DNA from: Breviolum minutum Mf 1.05b.01
Taxonomy: Eukaryota > Sar > Dinophyceae > Suessiales > Symbiodiniaceae
NCBI GenBank assembly: GCA_000507305.1
Contig: DF240029.1
Coordinates: 1 to 64,000 of the forward strand
DNA length: 64,000 bases
Direction: 5' to 3'
In this document: positions 20,300 through 31,469 of the stretch, in pieces
Layout: every line of letters starts with the position of its first letter
Numbering within the stretch: the first letter of the stretch is position 1
Program-made: the position numbers and the translations under genes
The notes under the pieces: model-generated
What the model saw: the letters and a program-made list of their open reading frames with translations, nothing else
Databases searched by the model: none
Told to the model about the DNA's origin: nothing

Positions 20300-21383
20300 A
20301 ATCTTTTGAAAAAACACATCTTAAATGAAAAAGACTAGGGAAATATCATCCCCACAGGACTGGAGGAGCAAGGGGGCCTTCTACTTTGCTGTGCCTTGGG
20401 AGCTTGTAACATCTGGTAAACGTGGACATATGAAGTGGAAAAGCTACCATTTCTAGATGTATTTTGCAATTGGAACAGGTTTTTTGCTTCCCAGACAGTA
20501 TTTTTAAAAGTGCAGGGCTCCGTCCTTATTTTTGATACATGGAACACGCCAAGCATTTTTGATCCTAGAGATGGCCTTGTTTCTTTCTTTAATGTTATGC
20601 TTTGCTGGAGCATGGATGACGCTTCTACAAATATTTGTTTCGGGGATGTGGGGCCGTCACCAAATTTTTAGTTTCTGGTGTGCTTTGATGGATTGGAAAT
20701 TTCTGGGTGTGCCAACAGGTACCGTGAGGTAGTTGGGTCCAAAGAATTTCAAGAAAATATTTGAATCCGAATATTCCAGATGCCCTTTAGCCATGAATTG
20801 AATCCAAGTTTTACTCTCATTGGAAAACGGCAACCAATTCAAATTTTGAGTGATTCAGTCCACCAAGCGATTGCAACCTGGAAAGTGGAAACAAGCTGAG
20901 GTGGTTTTCAAGTGGCTGGTGGCCCTATTGAGCGGAAAGGACGCAACGAAAGGGCATCAGCAAGTTCCCCAAATGTTTTTTTTCATCAAAGAAAACAAAA
21001 AAGTTTGGTGACTTTCTACTTTCTACCATTAATTCATGTCATGGAGTCATGTTTTATCCAACTTACATGAACTTGTGAGAAAACAAACAACACATGCTGG
21101 CCCAGAACTTCAACTGAAGGACACTGGAAAGGCCAGGCCAAGGCCCTCCTTTACGGGGAACGTAAAAGGGGAGAACATATCCCACTCCAAACCGGGGAAG
21201 TTCGGAAAATCATTTGACTCAAAACATGCTGGGCTGGGAAAAAAAGCCATATCTATGTTAGGTTCATAGGAGGGTAAACTGGATGCGCAATTTGTACCTG
21301 AAGTAAATGAGATGTTTAATTTAATGTGTTTTTTTGTGTGAATGTGATAAAAAGATGAAATATCACCAATCCCATTTTGTCAG

Positions 21384-21881
21384 TGGATGAGGAAATGGAG
21401 CTATTATCAAAGATCGCACAATCTGTCTGTATGTGTTTTTTTTCAAAAAGGTGTGTGAGTGTGTGTAGAAATGTTGGGGGAGCACACTTTCCAGGTCGCT
21501 TCATCGTGGAACAAATGTTTTACCGCGGACTCCTGCCAGGTATGTCAGTTGTCATTGATGGCTGTGGATTCTTTAGAGCCAAGCCTGGCTAGGAGTGTGT
21601 TTGGTTTGGTGATGGGATGGGGAGGAAAAAGCTTTTAGGATTTGGACGTTTGTGGTAAGTTTTTCCCCCTGAAAGTGGTTTCTTGGATGTTTGTTTGTTG
21701 CTTATTTTTTGAAGCTGTTTTTGTCATTCATTTTTCACAATTCGCAGAAGTGCTACATGGACTCCAATCTTTTGAGAAATCCCACGGCACAGCATCGATC
21801 ATCTTGTTGTTCGTGGCCTTTCGTTGGGGTATGGCTCAGATGGAGGTGCTATTCGAGGGTTTCCTAAAACGGGAAGCCTAA
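21384..21881 (+). CDS. three-exon 3-prime gene end, hypothetical
   Basis: Exons 21384-21428, 21495-21539 and 21748-21881 all enter and, until the TAA at 21879, leave in phase 1. Donors are GTATGT (21429) and GTATGT (21540). The joined peptide is hydrophobic-helical (DEEMELLSKIAQSVCRFIVE, MFYRGLLPEVLHGLQSFE) and ends FLKREA. It may be the C-terminus of the VPS13-like gene just upstream or a separate helical protein. No domain recognised. The two first exons are both 45 bases. Confidence 0.6.
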
Positions 21882-22344
21882 CACCTCAGAAATGCAGTGC
21901 TGAAGGGAGTTGAACACCTTACCTGTTTGGTGCCCAATGTAAGAAAAGTGGCAAAGGAACACAAGGGACAGATTTTTTAAAAAGGCAGACACAGTTGGAC
22001 ACAAGAAACATTTTTGAGTATAGATTCTGAAAAGAGTTGAGTCTTTTGCCCTTATATAAATATATACATATATATACATGATATTGTATATTCATACATT
22101 ATTTTGTGTATATTATATATTATGTATAGTATACAAATATTCTTACACAAATTCCTAAAAGGCAAAACACAGAGCCAGCAGCGCTGCAATTCTTCATTGC
22201 TGAGTTGCGATTCACGATTTTTTGAGTCGTTTTTTGGCCTTGGAGCTTTCGCCATGAGAATTGTTTGGATTGGTGTAGTCCGGAGCCCCAGGAAGGTAGG
22301 AATGGGAGCTTCATATGCACCAAATCCGCGTTTTCTTCTTGAAC

Positions 22345-22408
22345 TACTGTTGATGGTTCAGAAATCCCAAACCACCTGGGATGTATACTGTAAAACCCCA
22401 CTGTAAAT
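22345..22408. mobile_element. half copy of family A
   Basis: ACTGTTGATGGTTCAGAAAT arm followed by CCACCTGGGATGT and a CTGTAAA segment; the other half is missing. Confidence 0.6.
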
Positions 22409-22744
22409 ATATTAGTGTATATACCTGCGACAAAATAGGAGGAAAGACTGGCCTCTTCTGGGACATTCCTTTATCTCTCATAAAGAAATTTGTCAGGACA
22501 TCCTTTCCATCTATACCAAAATGATCTATCTTCGGAGTGGGTGGACACTGGAAGGGGGTGGTCGATGGAACGGCAGAGGATCCGCTTCAGGCCCACATAC
22601 ACACATGTGGGAAAGCTAAAAAAACAACCAAATTTTCACTGTTTTGGGCAGATCTATGCCCGTTTGTAAGTGATTGGCAGACAATGTCCCCTGTATAAGA
22701 ACAGATAGTAGTATGAAGACATAAAGATAAACATCCAATGACTT

Positions 22745-22855
22745 CCAAGGAGAGATAGGTACTAAGCGAAACCAATAGTTAATAAGCCCGGATCATAAGG
22801 CCTTCTTTCTGTGGGGGGGTATGTTGGGGGGGCAGGTTGACTAGCCGTGAAAAAA
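22745..22855. mobile_element. family D element, opposite orientation
   Basis: Reverse complement shares the GTCAACC-C(n)-AACATACCCCCCC block, the AAGGCCTTA block and an AACTATTGGTTTCGCTTAGTA block with 18027-18140. Its right edge lies about ten bases before the acceptor of the exon at 22866. Confidence 0.55.
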
Positions 22856-22865
22856 TGAACTCAAG

Positions 22866-22985
22866 GAGCAGCTGAATCAAATGGAAACAGCTCGCTGCAT
22901 GATATGTTCAAGCAAACACGATCCAAACATCTTGGAAGATCTTGCCAGGGAGATTGTCTTCCGAGCCCCCAAACATGATTTTTAA
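22866..22985 (+). CDS. putative terminal exon with CxxC
   Basis: Acceptor AACTCAAG, then 39 codons to TAA at 22983. The peptide is helical at first (EQLNQMETARCMICSSKHDP) and then has an ILEDLAREIVF stretch. The CMIC pair might bind metal but no second pair is visible. Confidence 0.5.
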   Translation, partial: EQLNQMETARCMICSSKHDPNILEDLAREIVFRAPKHDF

Positions 22986-23137
22986 GAGAGATGTTTTGCG
23001 ATGTTCCGATGTGCCATGTTGAAAGACATTGGGCCCTGCAGCACTTGGGATGTATTAACACAATAAGATTTTGGGACGCATCCCCAAAAAAATATATAGA
23101 GAAAACAGCCGCGCATAGCAACTGCTTAGCGGTTGAT

Positions 23138-23453
23138 GTTTTCACTTGACAACTAAACTGCTTTCTGACCAAACTGTCCGACTCCATGTTGAAACCCTTG
23201 AGACTCAACATTTCTTCGTCGGTCGGAAAGCATTAGAGGTAACAGTTCCAACAGCATGGGAACACTTCAGCAGTTACAAATCTCGGCCTTGAGGTCAATT
23301 AACACCAATGGCACCTGGTTCCTCAAAGTACGGTCAGCTCCTCGGCCAGGGGAGGAAAGACACAAAATCGCCATAAATCACCTGTATCATCCAGTACCAT
23401 CATTTGATTCGAAGGTTTTTTTTCCAAACATGTATGGACCAAACCTGTGAAAG
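23138..23453 (+). CDS. coding-like segment, overlapping frames
   Basis: Two plausible plus-strand readings overlap. One (VRLHVETLETQHFFVGRKAL) leads to a GTAACA donor at about 23239. The other starts at ATG 23256 (MGTLQQLQISALRSINTNGT) and stays open to about 23449. They cannot both be used as one exon. They may be an alternative exon and a start exon for the gene at 23542. Confidence 0.35.
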
Positions 23454-23541
23454 TCCCATTGCTTGCAATGCCGCAGAATTGTTGAAGCTGCGCAGGCTCA
23501 CAAGGTAAGAGGGTGTGTCCTGAGCATAGGTGAGTACCCAG

Positions 23542-25263
23542 ATGTCGCTACTCGAGAAGCTGATGAAGCAGTTGCAGGAGAACAAGATTGGAGGTTCACT
23601 TTTTGAAGGTAAGGTAGCAGGAGCAAGTAGGCTTCCGATCACAAGACATGTCTATATCAAGCCTTTGGATGCAAGTGGAAACCCAATTCTAAAGGCAAAC
23701 GGCAAGCCTCTTCGGGTAGTCATGGACTTGGTGAAGGAGCACAAGGGCAAAATACGACTGCTGGAGTGCAAGAGCAGCCTCGAGGCCAGGCTGACCCCAA
23801 ATCAGGCAAGAGCCTTTCCTTCCATTGAAAAGAATGGCTTTGAAGTCGCCAGCAAAAACAAACCTGGTCTCCCGTACGGCTCCAAGCATGGCCCCACCAA
23901 AGTGGAAATCATCCGCCAAGATCCAGACAGCATGCCTAAAAAGAAGGAAGAGGGCAGTGGCTCTGATGATGAGGATCCACACAATCCACCCTCAACAGGT
24001 GTCGCAGCCACAGCCTCAGCCTCAGCCGTCACAGCTGCTCCCGGAGGCAAGATCAAAGTGAATGGCAAGAGCATGAATCGGATCTTGCCAAGTACAGTTG
24101 AGGATGTTCCTGACTTCTTTCTTCCCGTTCTTCCTGGGAAGGAGGATCTACATGAGTTACATGAGGCTGCGTTGACAGGGAACTTGGTGGCTTTAGTTTG
24201 GAAGGCAAAGCAGGATGGGTACATAGGGGCCGTGGAGTTGACCTTCGAATGGGAAGGAACTCCACAAGTTCCTGTGAAGCTGTGGCTCGTGGACCTCATG
24301 TACCTTGAGCAGGGGGGGGCTGATCTTCCCGAGAGATTTCAGATGCTCACTGTGAAATCACTCGCGCCTCTGAAGAAACTTGTTGGACTTCTGTTTTTCC
24401 CGATTGGGCTTCAGTTCTATTGGCTGCCACCACATTCTGCGGGGCCTGTAGCTAGACGCTTGCAAGATCCAGCTCGAAGGTCCAGCACCCCAAGCTACTT
24501 GCCCCATGGTGGTCAGCTTGTATGCCAAGCTGTGCAACGAAGTGACTGGAAAGCATGTGACGAGAGAATTGGTGGGGTGTCTCTTGGTGGGATGCTGGAG
24601 TTCCCTCCTCCTCAAACCATCAAGGCCCCTGTGCTGAGGCTTCAGGACTTGCGGAAGCATCCTCAACTGAAGTCCGAAGTGCTCTCTGATTCGGATTTGG
24701 GCACAATTCTTGAGATTGCAGTGGAGCTAGATGGCTGGGCATCTGCAACAATGGACGGCCTTTTTGACACCGAAATGAAAACGGAGCCGGCCCAACTTGC
24801 AGCTGGGGCGGTTGGCCTGGACATGATCCGTGCTGATGTGAGAATGGTTCAGCTCTGGTGTATGGAGGTCATTGCTGTGAACGGCACCCCATTCCTGGGG
24901 CCGTCCAAGGTTGACATCTTCCATGACGCTGGTGTGAACATTCCTTACGTTGCCAAGCCCACTATGGTTGTCCGTGCTTGCACAAAGAAGTGCATGGAGG
25001 GGGAGGATTGCGTGCAGTGTGATGCCACTTGGTCAGCTATGCTTCAGGATTCCGAGATCTTTCACCGACTTGAGAGCATTGTGTCCGCCACCTTCCTTTT
25101 GCGCTGGCTCGTCCACATTGGCTATGACCTAACACCTGCCTGCATGGAGCTTCCAGGTATGGATGGGCAAGTTCCAGTGGCTGGCATGGACAGTGGCCCC
25201 ACGTCACTGGCTGCTCGCATGTGGGCACAGGGATTTGCATGTGAGCGCCGGGGTCGTGCATGA
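23542..25263 (+). CDS. intronless protein, N-terminal PD-(D/E)XK nuclease-like
   Basis: 573 residues from ATG 23542, directly after an ACCCAG that could be a trans-splice acceptor, to TGA at 25261. A GTG four codons earlier extends the frame. Residues about 40-125 resemble the restriction-endonuclease-fold domain seen at the ends of bacterial polymorphic toxins. An Asp (residue 62) is followed 13 residues later by ECK (75-77), then LTPNQ and FP, then GPTKVEII. That matches the D...(E)XK catalytic pattern. Residues 130-150 are an acidic linker and 155-170 Ala-rich. The remaining 400 residues have hydrophobic strands, a CTKKC...CVQC group near residue 475 and no recognised family. It is the only long intronless ORF here and its GC is higher than its flanks, both consistent with transfer or retroposition. 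Whether it is an active nuclease is unknown. Confidence 0.7.
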   Translation: MSLLEKLMKQLQENKIGGSLFEGKVAGASRLPITRHVYIKPLDASGNPILKANGKPLRVVMDLVKEHKGKIRLLECKSSLEARLTPNQARAFPSIEKNGFEVASKNKPGLPYGSKHGPTKVEIIRQDPDSMPKKKEEGSGSDDEDPHNPPSTGVAATASASAVTAAPGGKIKVNGKSMNRILPSTVEDVPDFFLPVLPGKEDLHELHEAALTGNLVALVWKAKQDGYIGAVELTFEWEGTPQVPVKLWLVDLMYLEQGGADLPERFQMLTVKSLAPLKKLVGLLFFPIGLQFYWLPPHSAGPVARRLQDPARRSSTPSYLPHGGQLVCQAVQRSDWKACDERIGGVSLGGMLEFPPPQTIKAPVLRLQDLRKHPQLKSEVLSDSDLGTILEIAVELDGWASATMDGLFDTEMKTEPAQLAAGAVGLDMIRADVRMVQLWCMEVIAVNGTPFLGPSKVDIFHDAGVNIPYVAKPTMVVRACTKKCMEGEDCVQCDATWSAMLQDSEIFHRLESIVSATFLLRWLVHIGYDLTPACMELPGMDGQVPVAGMDSGPTSLAARMWAQGFACERRGRA

Positions 25264-26053
25264 AATCCAGAGCTAGTACTGTACAGTTGGGAATGGCTCT
25301 TTGTTGACCCAGGGCTTTTAAACCATCATTCTCGCAACAATTCTCATTTTCGGATACTTTTGCCCACCATGTTGAGCCACACCCGGTTCATGCAGTGCTG
25401 TAGGCGGCTTACCACGACTCAGTCTCGCCCACTATCGGAACCCTTCGTGGTTTCGTTGCAGGCGTAAGATCGAGTTCCATTTCTAAGCAGATCACAAGTC
25501 TTGTAACTTTGCCCAGCAAGGTTTACTCACAGAATTCCAAGTGGAACGAAGTATCAGCCAGTTTCAGACAGGAAAGCGAGTGATTAGGATATACTCTTCA
25601 CGCAAGCTCATTCAATCCTGAACCTTTCTGGGTGGCGATTTCAAGACTTGAGCTATAGGTGCTATCCCTGGCCTGCAGAAGCTAACAACAAAGCTTCGGC
25701 ATTGCCATGATCTTCCCAAGCATCGTGTGTCGCGATTGGGAGCCAAAAAACATGCATGCTCATTCGGGGTCATCACAAGATGTCAGCAGATGTCGAGATT
25801 CTACATGTTGTATGTCCTAAGTAGAAGTCTTTTTGGCCCCTGCATTTGTTATACTTTGCGTTGACCAACCCCATGGCAAATGCATGGCAGGTGGAAAAGC
25901 GAGAAGGCGGCATAGCAGCCGGGGGTTCCTGGCAACTATGCCTTGCAAACCGGGTCTGCTCGTGGGATATAAAACCTTGATATCTACCAACCCATTTACT
26001 GATTCCTCTGCCACTTTTACCCGGGAAATCTCGGTTGATCACAGCTTGACCAT
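25264..26053. other. 3-prime flank, no gene seen
   Basis: Mixed composition; small frames only. No terminator or RNA gene recognised. Confidence 0.4.
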
Positions 26054-26057
26054 GATG

Positions 26058-26089
<32 letters not shown>

Positions 26090-26163
26090 GATGATGATGA
26101 TGGTGATGGTGATGGTGATGGTGATGGTGATGGTGGTGGTGATGGTGATGGTGATGGTGAGAA
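26054..26163. repeat. GAT and GGTGAT microsatellite
   Basis: (ATG)n to about 26100, then (GGTGAT)n to about 26160. The frames through it give poly-Met/Val or Ile/Thr and are not proteins. Confidence 0.9.
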
Positions 26164-26261
26164 TGATGATAATGAAAATGAATGAGGATGAGGGGAACTG
26201 GAGGAGGCTTACATGCGCATAAAATGACTTCAATTCTTTTTCATGGTGAGATGGTGGTCCC

Positions 26262-26366
26262 ATGGCCGGAATGGCAGATAACTCGAAGGCGGATGCGGAT
26301 GATATGTCTGAGCAGCGGGCGCAGGCCGGCTGTTGGAGTTGGGAGTCTGATACTGTGGAGGTGTGA
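26262..26366 (+). CDS. small ORF or 5-prime exon, acidic
   Basis: ATG 26262, 34 residues, TGA. Acidic, Ala/Asp-rich start (MAGMADNSKADADDMSEQRA). A GTGTGA donor at 26361 would end it in phase 0, which does not join to the next gene's acceptor at 26862 in the right phase. It is therefore either an independent small ORF or belongs to an unseen exon. Confidence 0.35.
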   Translation: MAGMADNSKADADDMSEQRAQAGCWSWESDTVEV

Positions 26367-26872
26367 CGCCAAAGTCATTTCAACTTATTCTGAGGAGAGC
26401 AAATGTCCCCGCAATCCTGGAATCCTGCAAGACGTGTTTCGGACATCCAAACAAACTTCCAGGTTTCGGAGACATGGCATGGAACCGCAGTTCCTCAGGT
26501 TCCAGAGATGAAGACATGGCAAGAGTAAAGTCGGATTGAAGGTGTTGGTGATGGAACCGAAATATGACCATTCAGTAGTGTTGGCTTGAAAGATGAAACA
26601 AACATGGACGAAGACACACAGACACTGGAGACTTTGCAGGAAAAAAACCTTCACTGAAGCGAAGCAAAACTGCACCAATCTACAAACAACCACCATGAAT
26701 GAATCGCGACAAGTACTTTGTGTAGTCAGTGAACCGATTATAGGACAATCATCCATTCTTTGGAAGGAAAAACAAATTCGCAAAAGACACCAAACAAAAA
26801 CATAAAACATCTTGAGTTTCCAACGCATTTTTGCATTTTCTGCATTTTTTGGTTGTTCAAGGCCGACTCGCC

Positions 26873-29459
26873 ATGGGGGAGCCGATGCTTCCAGGCATTC
26901 GTTTGGAAGTCACGTTGCTGAGCGGCCGAGGGGTGGCCTTAACTGCGGCAGCGGATCGGGTTACGGTGGGCCAGCTGAAACGATGGGCGGAGAAACAGCT
27001 GGCTGTGGGTATTGCACAGCTGATCTATGAGGTGTGAGTTTTAGGGCGAGGATGGTGGTATATACATGTGTAATATATGTGTAATATATACGTATTATAC
27101 ACACATTATGTAATGTATAAAAGCTGACGAAGTCTGATTTGTTGCTGGGTTAGTTGGGGTTTGGTTCTTAGAATTTTATACGGAACTTTTGACTCAATGC
27201 TGGCCTGAAGTGTGAAGAATTGGAGGAACTTGTAGACTTTGAACTTTAAGAACCGACCGAATTCATCTCATGCAGGGCACATGAAACTTGCCACCATTTT
27301 TTGCACAGATTTTCAGCCCACTCTGCTGGTGAGGACCGGATTCTCTTGGATGCCAATTTGTTGGAGAAGGAGTCGTTGAAAGATGGTGATCTTTTGATTG
27401 CCAACATTCGGGCTGCGCAGATTTTGGCTGGCAAGACGTGTCCAGCTTTCTTTCTGGTGCGCGGAGATGGCCGTGTGGCTGTATGGGGTGACATGTCCCT
27501 TGGTGTGCCACGACACTTGCGAGAGCTACAACAGGTGGTAGCTTGCAAGGGAGCCTGGGCTGCTCTGATGGATGGTCAGGTAGTAGTTTGGGGCCATCCA
27601 CGTTTGATTCCGGAGAAAGTGGTGTTAGAAGAGCTTAAGGATGTGCGTCAGCTGTGTGTGACTTGGATGATTCATTCATTGACTAATTCTCCTTTTTTTT
27701 GGGGAGGGAAAGGTCAAGGCTTAACGGTTTCTAGGTGGGATGCTTGGTTTCTTCATTGAAGAAATGGTGAGAATCCAGAATCCATGTGAAAAAAGGGCGG
27801 CTAAGTATTTGAACATCTTGATTCTCTCCAGCTTCCCCTGGTCAAATCCTTGATATCCAGAAACCTCCAGGCCACTGAAGATGCCTTGGCTGCACTGCGC
27901 CATGATGGTCGAGTCATCACGTGGGGCTGTAGCAAGTCGGGGGGTGACAGCTGTGCCGTGGAGGAGCAGTTGGACTCCATCGAGCTGTTGGCCGGTAGCG
28001 TAGGTGGGAAAGTGGACCAAAATCAGGTCGTCAAGATTGGTGAAGTGTTAAACTTGAGGGTTCAGAATATTTCCTAAGTATGTTGTATGTATAGTATAGA
28101 TATTGTATAATATCTTACTGTTTTGATAAATCCGATATCTCCACTTGAGATGACTCTTCAACAACCAAGACCCGTAATTTCATCCATAATCAACCGAATT
28201 CATGAAGTAAAACTTCATTGATGAGTTTTTTTTTGCTTCCCTCCAAATCTGAAAAGGTTTCACCTTTGGGCAACAAATTCCAATTCAAACTCACTCTCCA
28301 CCAAACCAGGTGCCTTTCTGGCCGTTTCGCGTGATGGTCGTGTCATCACCTGGGGTTCCCTACGCCATGGGGCCGTCGCTGGTGGGTGGCTACCACCCTT
28401 GCTGGCTCCTCCGAGACAGGTGGCGGCCACACGGAATGCCTTCGCCGTGCTGCAGGAGGATGGCGCAGTGGTGTGGTGGGGCCGTGGCAGTAGTCGTACC
28501 TTGAACTTTGGGTCCAAATTTTTTGTGTGAGGTTATTTTAATTTTTTGACATCCTATTTTTTTTCGTTCTGTTTTTTTTGGAGATCGGAGATTGGCACTA
28601 TGTACTTGTATACATTATCATTACCATATATGACAGTATTGTTATCATCTTTTTAAACTGTTTTTTGATTTAACAGAGCGTTTGAAACTACAAAAAACGA
28701 TTGTTCTGTTAGTTGCTGAGATCCTTCTTTTGTCAAGTCACTCAGACTGTGAAAACTTGGGCTTTTGGAAGTTTTGGGAAAATATATGGCTCGCCGCCAC
28801 TCCCAAGTTCGGTGGCGATTTGTTTCCGGGGCCATGATATTTCCCAATTTTCCTACTAGTTACTAGTGGCGTTTTTGCCATCCATCTTTTTCCAGGTGGC
28901 TTTTCTTTCCCATGTTAACCAGCCTCAGAAGTTATGTACAACTTTTTTTAAAAGGTATTTCCACATCATCATCTTGGCACCTTGGGAGATTTTCTCATCA
29001 ACCACCTGTGTGGCCCATCATCGCTAAGGTGTTTCAAGATCCTTGGTGGTGAACGAGATCATGGACCTTTGTTCCTCGGAGGACACCTTTGTTGCCCTTC
29101 GCAAAGATGGTACAGTGGTTACATGGCAAAGTGCTTCGCTGATGGAAATGGAAGGTTTGAGTCAAGTGAAACAAGTGGTGGCCTCACGCTATGCATTTGC
29201 TGCCCTAAAACAGGATGGCACGGTGAAAGTTTGGGGTCACCTTCGTTATGGAGGCGATCCATGCTCCGTTCGGAAGCTGCGTCAGGTGCAGGAGCTGTAT
29301 GCCTCCTCGGCAGCCTTCGCGGCCTTGCGAGCAGATGGGTCCGTGTGGACCTGGGGGGATGCTCGTTACGGTGGCGATGGCAGCCCATTGGCTCAGCAAC
29401 TGTCTGATGTGCGAAGACTCTGTCGTTTCAAGCGCCGATTCTTCGAAACGGAAGAATAA
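26873..29459 (+). CDS. ubiquitin-like plus RCC1-type repeat protein (HERC-like)
   Basis: Complete five-exon model: 26873-27033, 27309-27657, 27871-27994, 28310-28526 and 29039-29459, 1272 bases, 423 residues, TAA at 29457. Donors are GTGAGT, GTGACT, GTAGCG, GTGAGG. All phases agree (2, 0, 1, 2). An AG 11 bases before the ATG could accept the spliced leader. Residues about 10-87 form a ubiquitin-like fold (IRLEVTLLSGRGVALTAAAD at the start, LLDANLLEKESLKDGDLL at the end). From about residue 95 eight units of the AFAAL-x-DG-x-VxxWG type follow, as in RCC1/HERC beta-propellers. Proteins of this build are common in Symbiodiniaceae and are often named HERC, but no HECT ligase domain is present, so ligase activity should not be assumed. 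Confidence 0.85.
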
Positions 29460-30674
29460 CTATAGCTAATGCCTGCAGGGGGGGAAAATCAAAAAGGTGT
29501 GCCCGGACTATGCCTGTTGACAAAAACCCATCGATTTCTTTTTGGGCGCCCGTGCCTTTCCAACAACCAAACTTGGTGTCACCAAGTGCTTGACTGAATT
29601 TCAGAGATTTGGTCTTCATCACATGGAATCTACAGAAGCCTTCTAGGAAAGTCAAGGCAAAATACGACCCATCAACTATGGAACGCCAAACATTCAGAAA
29701 TTTGAAGCCAACCACACGTTGGAACAGGATGCCGCTTTTTTTTCTAACCGAAAAATCTATTTGGTTCATTTCATTGCCACTGTTTTTTTCATGGATGGTT
29801 TACCCCCAGCAGTTGCAGGTGGATGAGACTTGTGAGGAGCCTTCAAAGCAAAGGCGCCCTCGGGGGGGGGGGAAGGACCCGAGGTTGGGCAACTGTTCGA
29901 AACAGAGCCAAAAATCTGAAGTTGGAAGATGAAAAATCAGTATGGAAAATTGTAGTTCTTATTATTTGGTGATTATGAAACTAGACCGAATGAGCCATCT
30001 TTATGGTTGGTGGTTGATGGCTTGCTTATGTGTGTTTTTCTATAACACATCCCTTCTATGGTGACTGCCATATGGGTAATCCGGCAACCTCTAGAGATGG
30101 GAAACGGTCATGGGAGGAAGGCTACTGAGTTCTTGTTATGGAACGGATCTAGAAAACCCTTGAAATGCTTGGGAAAAGTAGGGAAACGTTCGAAACATGA
30201 CTTTACTTGGATGAGTTGGTCAATGCGGGTTTGGGAGTGGGGAAGCCTTTGATTGGTGGAATATGATGAATTCACCTGATTCACCTAGAACATATGAATC
30301 AAGAAAAACTACAGTAGATATCAGTATATGGGAGAGAAACGGAGAGAAGTTAAGGAGTCTACTTTTAGTGACCAATATATAGACTCTAGATTTCTAGAAT
30401 TTAGATTCTGCCCTAGCACAATGGCTTTCACTTTGGCCCTTTTTGGTCAAGGAACAAGGGGAAGCCTTCAAATTACCTGGTTTTGCTAGGATAGTCATTT
30501 GGGATTTCAATGTTTCAACCAATTCACCAGTTGAGGGTGGTTTATCCTATGATTTTAACATGCTTACAATAGCTGTTCAAACACATCAACTTTGGGGTTT
30601 TACTGGGATGTTGACCACCGATCCATTCGGACGTCCCCTTCAGGTTCAAAGCTTCACCATTCGCTGCTTCGAAG
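29460..30674. other. mostly non-coding, one possible exon
   Basis: About 29820-29932 after a TTGCAG reads VDETCEEPSKQRRPRGGGKD and a basic tail to TGA; it may be an exon (confidence about 0.35). The rest shows no supported coding. Confidence 0.35.
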
Positions 30675-30803
30675 ATGTCTCATGAGCAAAACGGGACAAA
30701 GTCTCCCCAAAAAGCAAAGCAAAGGCTCTTTGCCCATTTCCCGCAGCAGCAGCTCCTGACAAGACGTGTTGTCTTAGCAGCCAAAAAAAAGGCAACTGTG
30801 TGA
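30675..30803 (+). CDS. small basic protein or terminal exon
   Basis: ATG 30675, 42 residues, TGA at 30801. Very basic and Gln-rich (MSHEQNGTKSPQKAKQRLFA, ending AAKKKATV). The frame is open upstream to 30613, where a CCTTCAG acceptor at 30649-30650 could start an exon. Nucleic-acid binding is possible from charge alone. Confidence 0.45.
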   Translation: MSHEQNGTKSPQKAKQRLFAHFPQQQLLTRRVVLAAKKKATV

Positions 30804-30980
30804 ACGGAGAGGTGCCCAAAATCCGGAGCAAGAGTTCGATTGAATTGATCAGCTTGCAGGAGTGGATCCAGTTGGGGCACCTTAGGGATGGATGAGTTGG
30901 GTGATGATGAGACATGTTTCAGGTTGGCCATGATGAAAAGGCCCTGAGGATGGGAATTTGGGGATCACCCAGACCTCCAG

Positions 30981-31357
30981 TGTGGGATGAAAACCCGGGA
31001 AGACCTAGGCGCCATTCTCCATCCCATGCGCATCCAGCTCACGTTGACGATGAAGGAGGAGATGGGGTTGAAGGGATGTGTTTCGTGAGGGGAATGCTAT
31101 CCAAAGCTAACGTGGCAGTTGAGCCCATTTTGATATGACTTTGCTTAGTGAACACAAAATTCCTGGTGGCATTTTGTGGAAGGCTTGGTTTTAGGGATGG
31201 CTATCTTTGGTCAGTTGAACTGGATTCCTGGATGTTGAGGCTCAATCCGACTATAGCGAGGAGACCAGGCAGTGCTGCAAATGGGGATGGCCACTCACAC
31301 TTCATTTCAAAGTCATTACCATTACCAAATCCTAAAAAAAAACAAAAACTATGCTGA
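30981..31357 (+). CDS. two-exon fragment, hypothetical protein
   Basis: Exon 30981-31066 (acceptor CTCCAG; peptide CGMKTREDLGAILHPMRIQL) ends in phase 2 at GTTGAA. It joins to 31195-31357, which adds DGYLWSVELDSWMLRLNP and a Ser/Lys-rich tail to TGA 31355. A family C element starts two bases after the stop, so the last exon may really splice earlier. Confidence 0.45.
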
Positions 31358-31358
31358 C

Positions 31359-31469
31359 TACCCTCCCTGAAACTAAGATAGTCTCTGTAAATAGGCCGGG
31401 CCCCAAAAGGAAACGATCGTCTTCCAACCATTCATTTTCAAGGGCCTATTTTGAGTTTCAGGGAGGGTA
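31359..31469. mobile_element. fold-back element, family C copy 3
   Basis: Perfect 16-base arms TACCCTCCCTGAAACT (31359-31374) and its complement (31454-31469), plus an inner AAATAGGCC/GGCCTATTTT hairpin around CGTCTTCCAACCATTCATTTTC. Confidence 0.8.

Larger units (their letters stand above)
21882..22865. other. intergenic or intronic, AT-rich
   Basis: Contains a TATA-rich tract (22052-22140), a half-copy of family A (22345-22408) and a family D copy (22745-22855). No exon supported. Confidence 0.5.

Noticed and set aside
25380..25480. Possible tRNA or small RNA gene in the GC-rich flank of the 573-residue ORF
   Set aside because: No cloverleaf with paired acceptor stem and T-loop could be traced.
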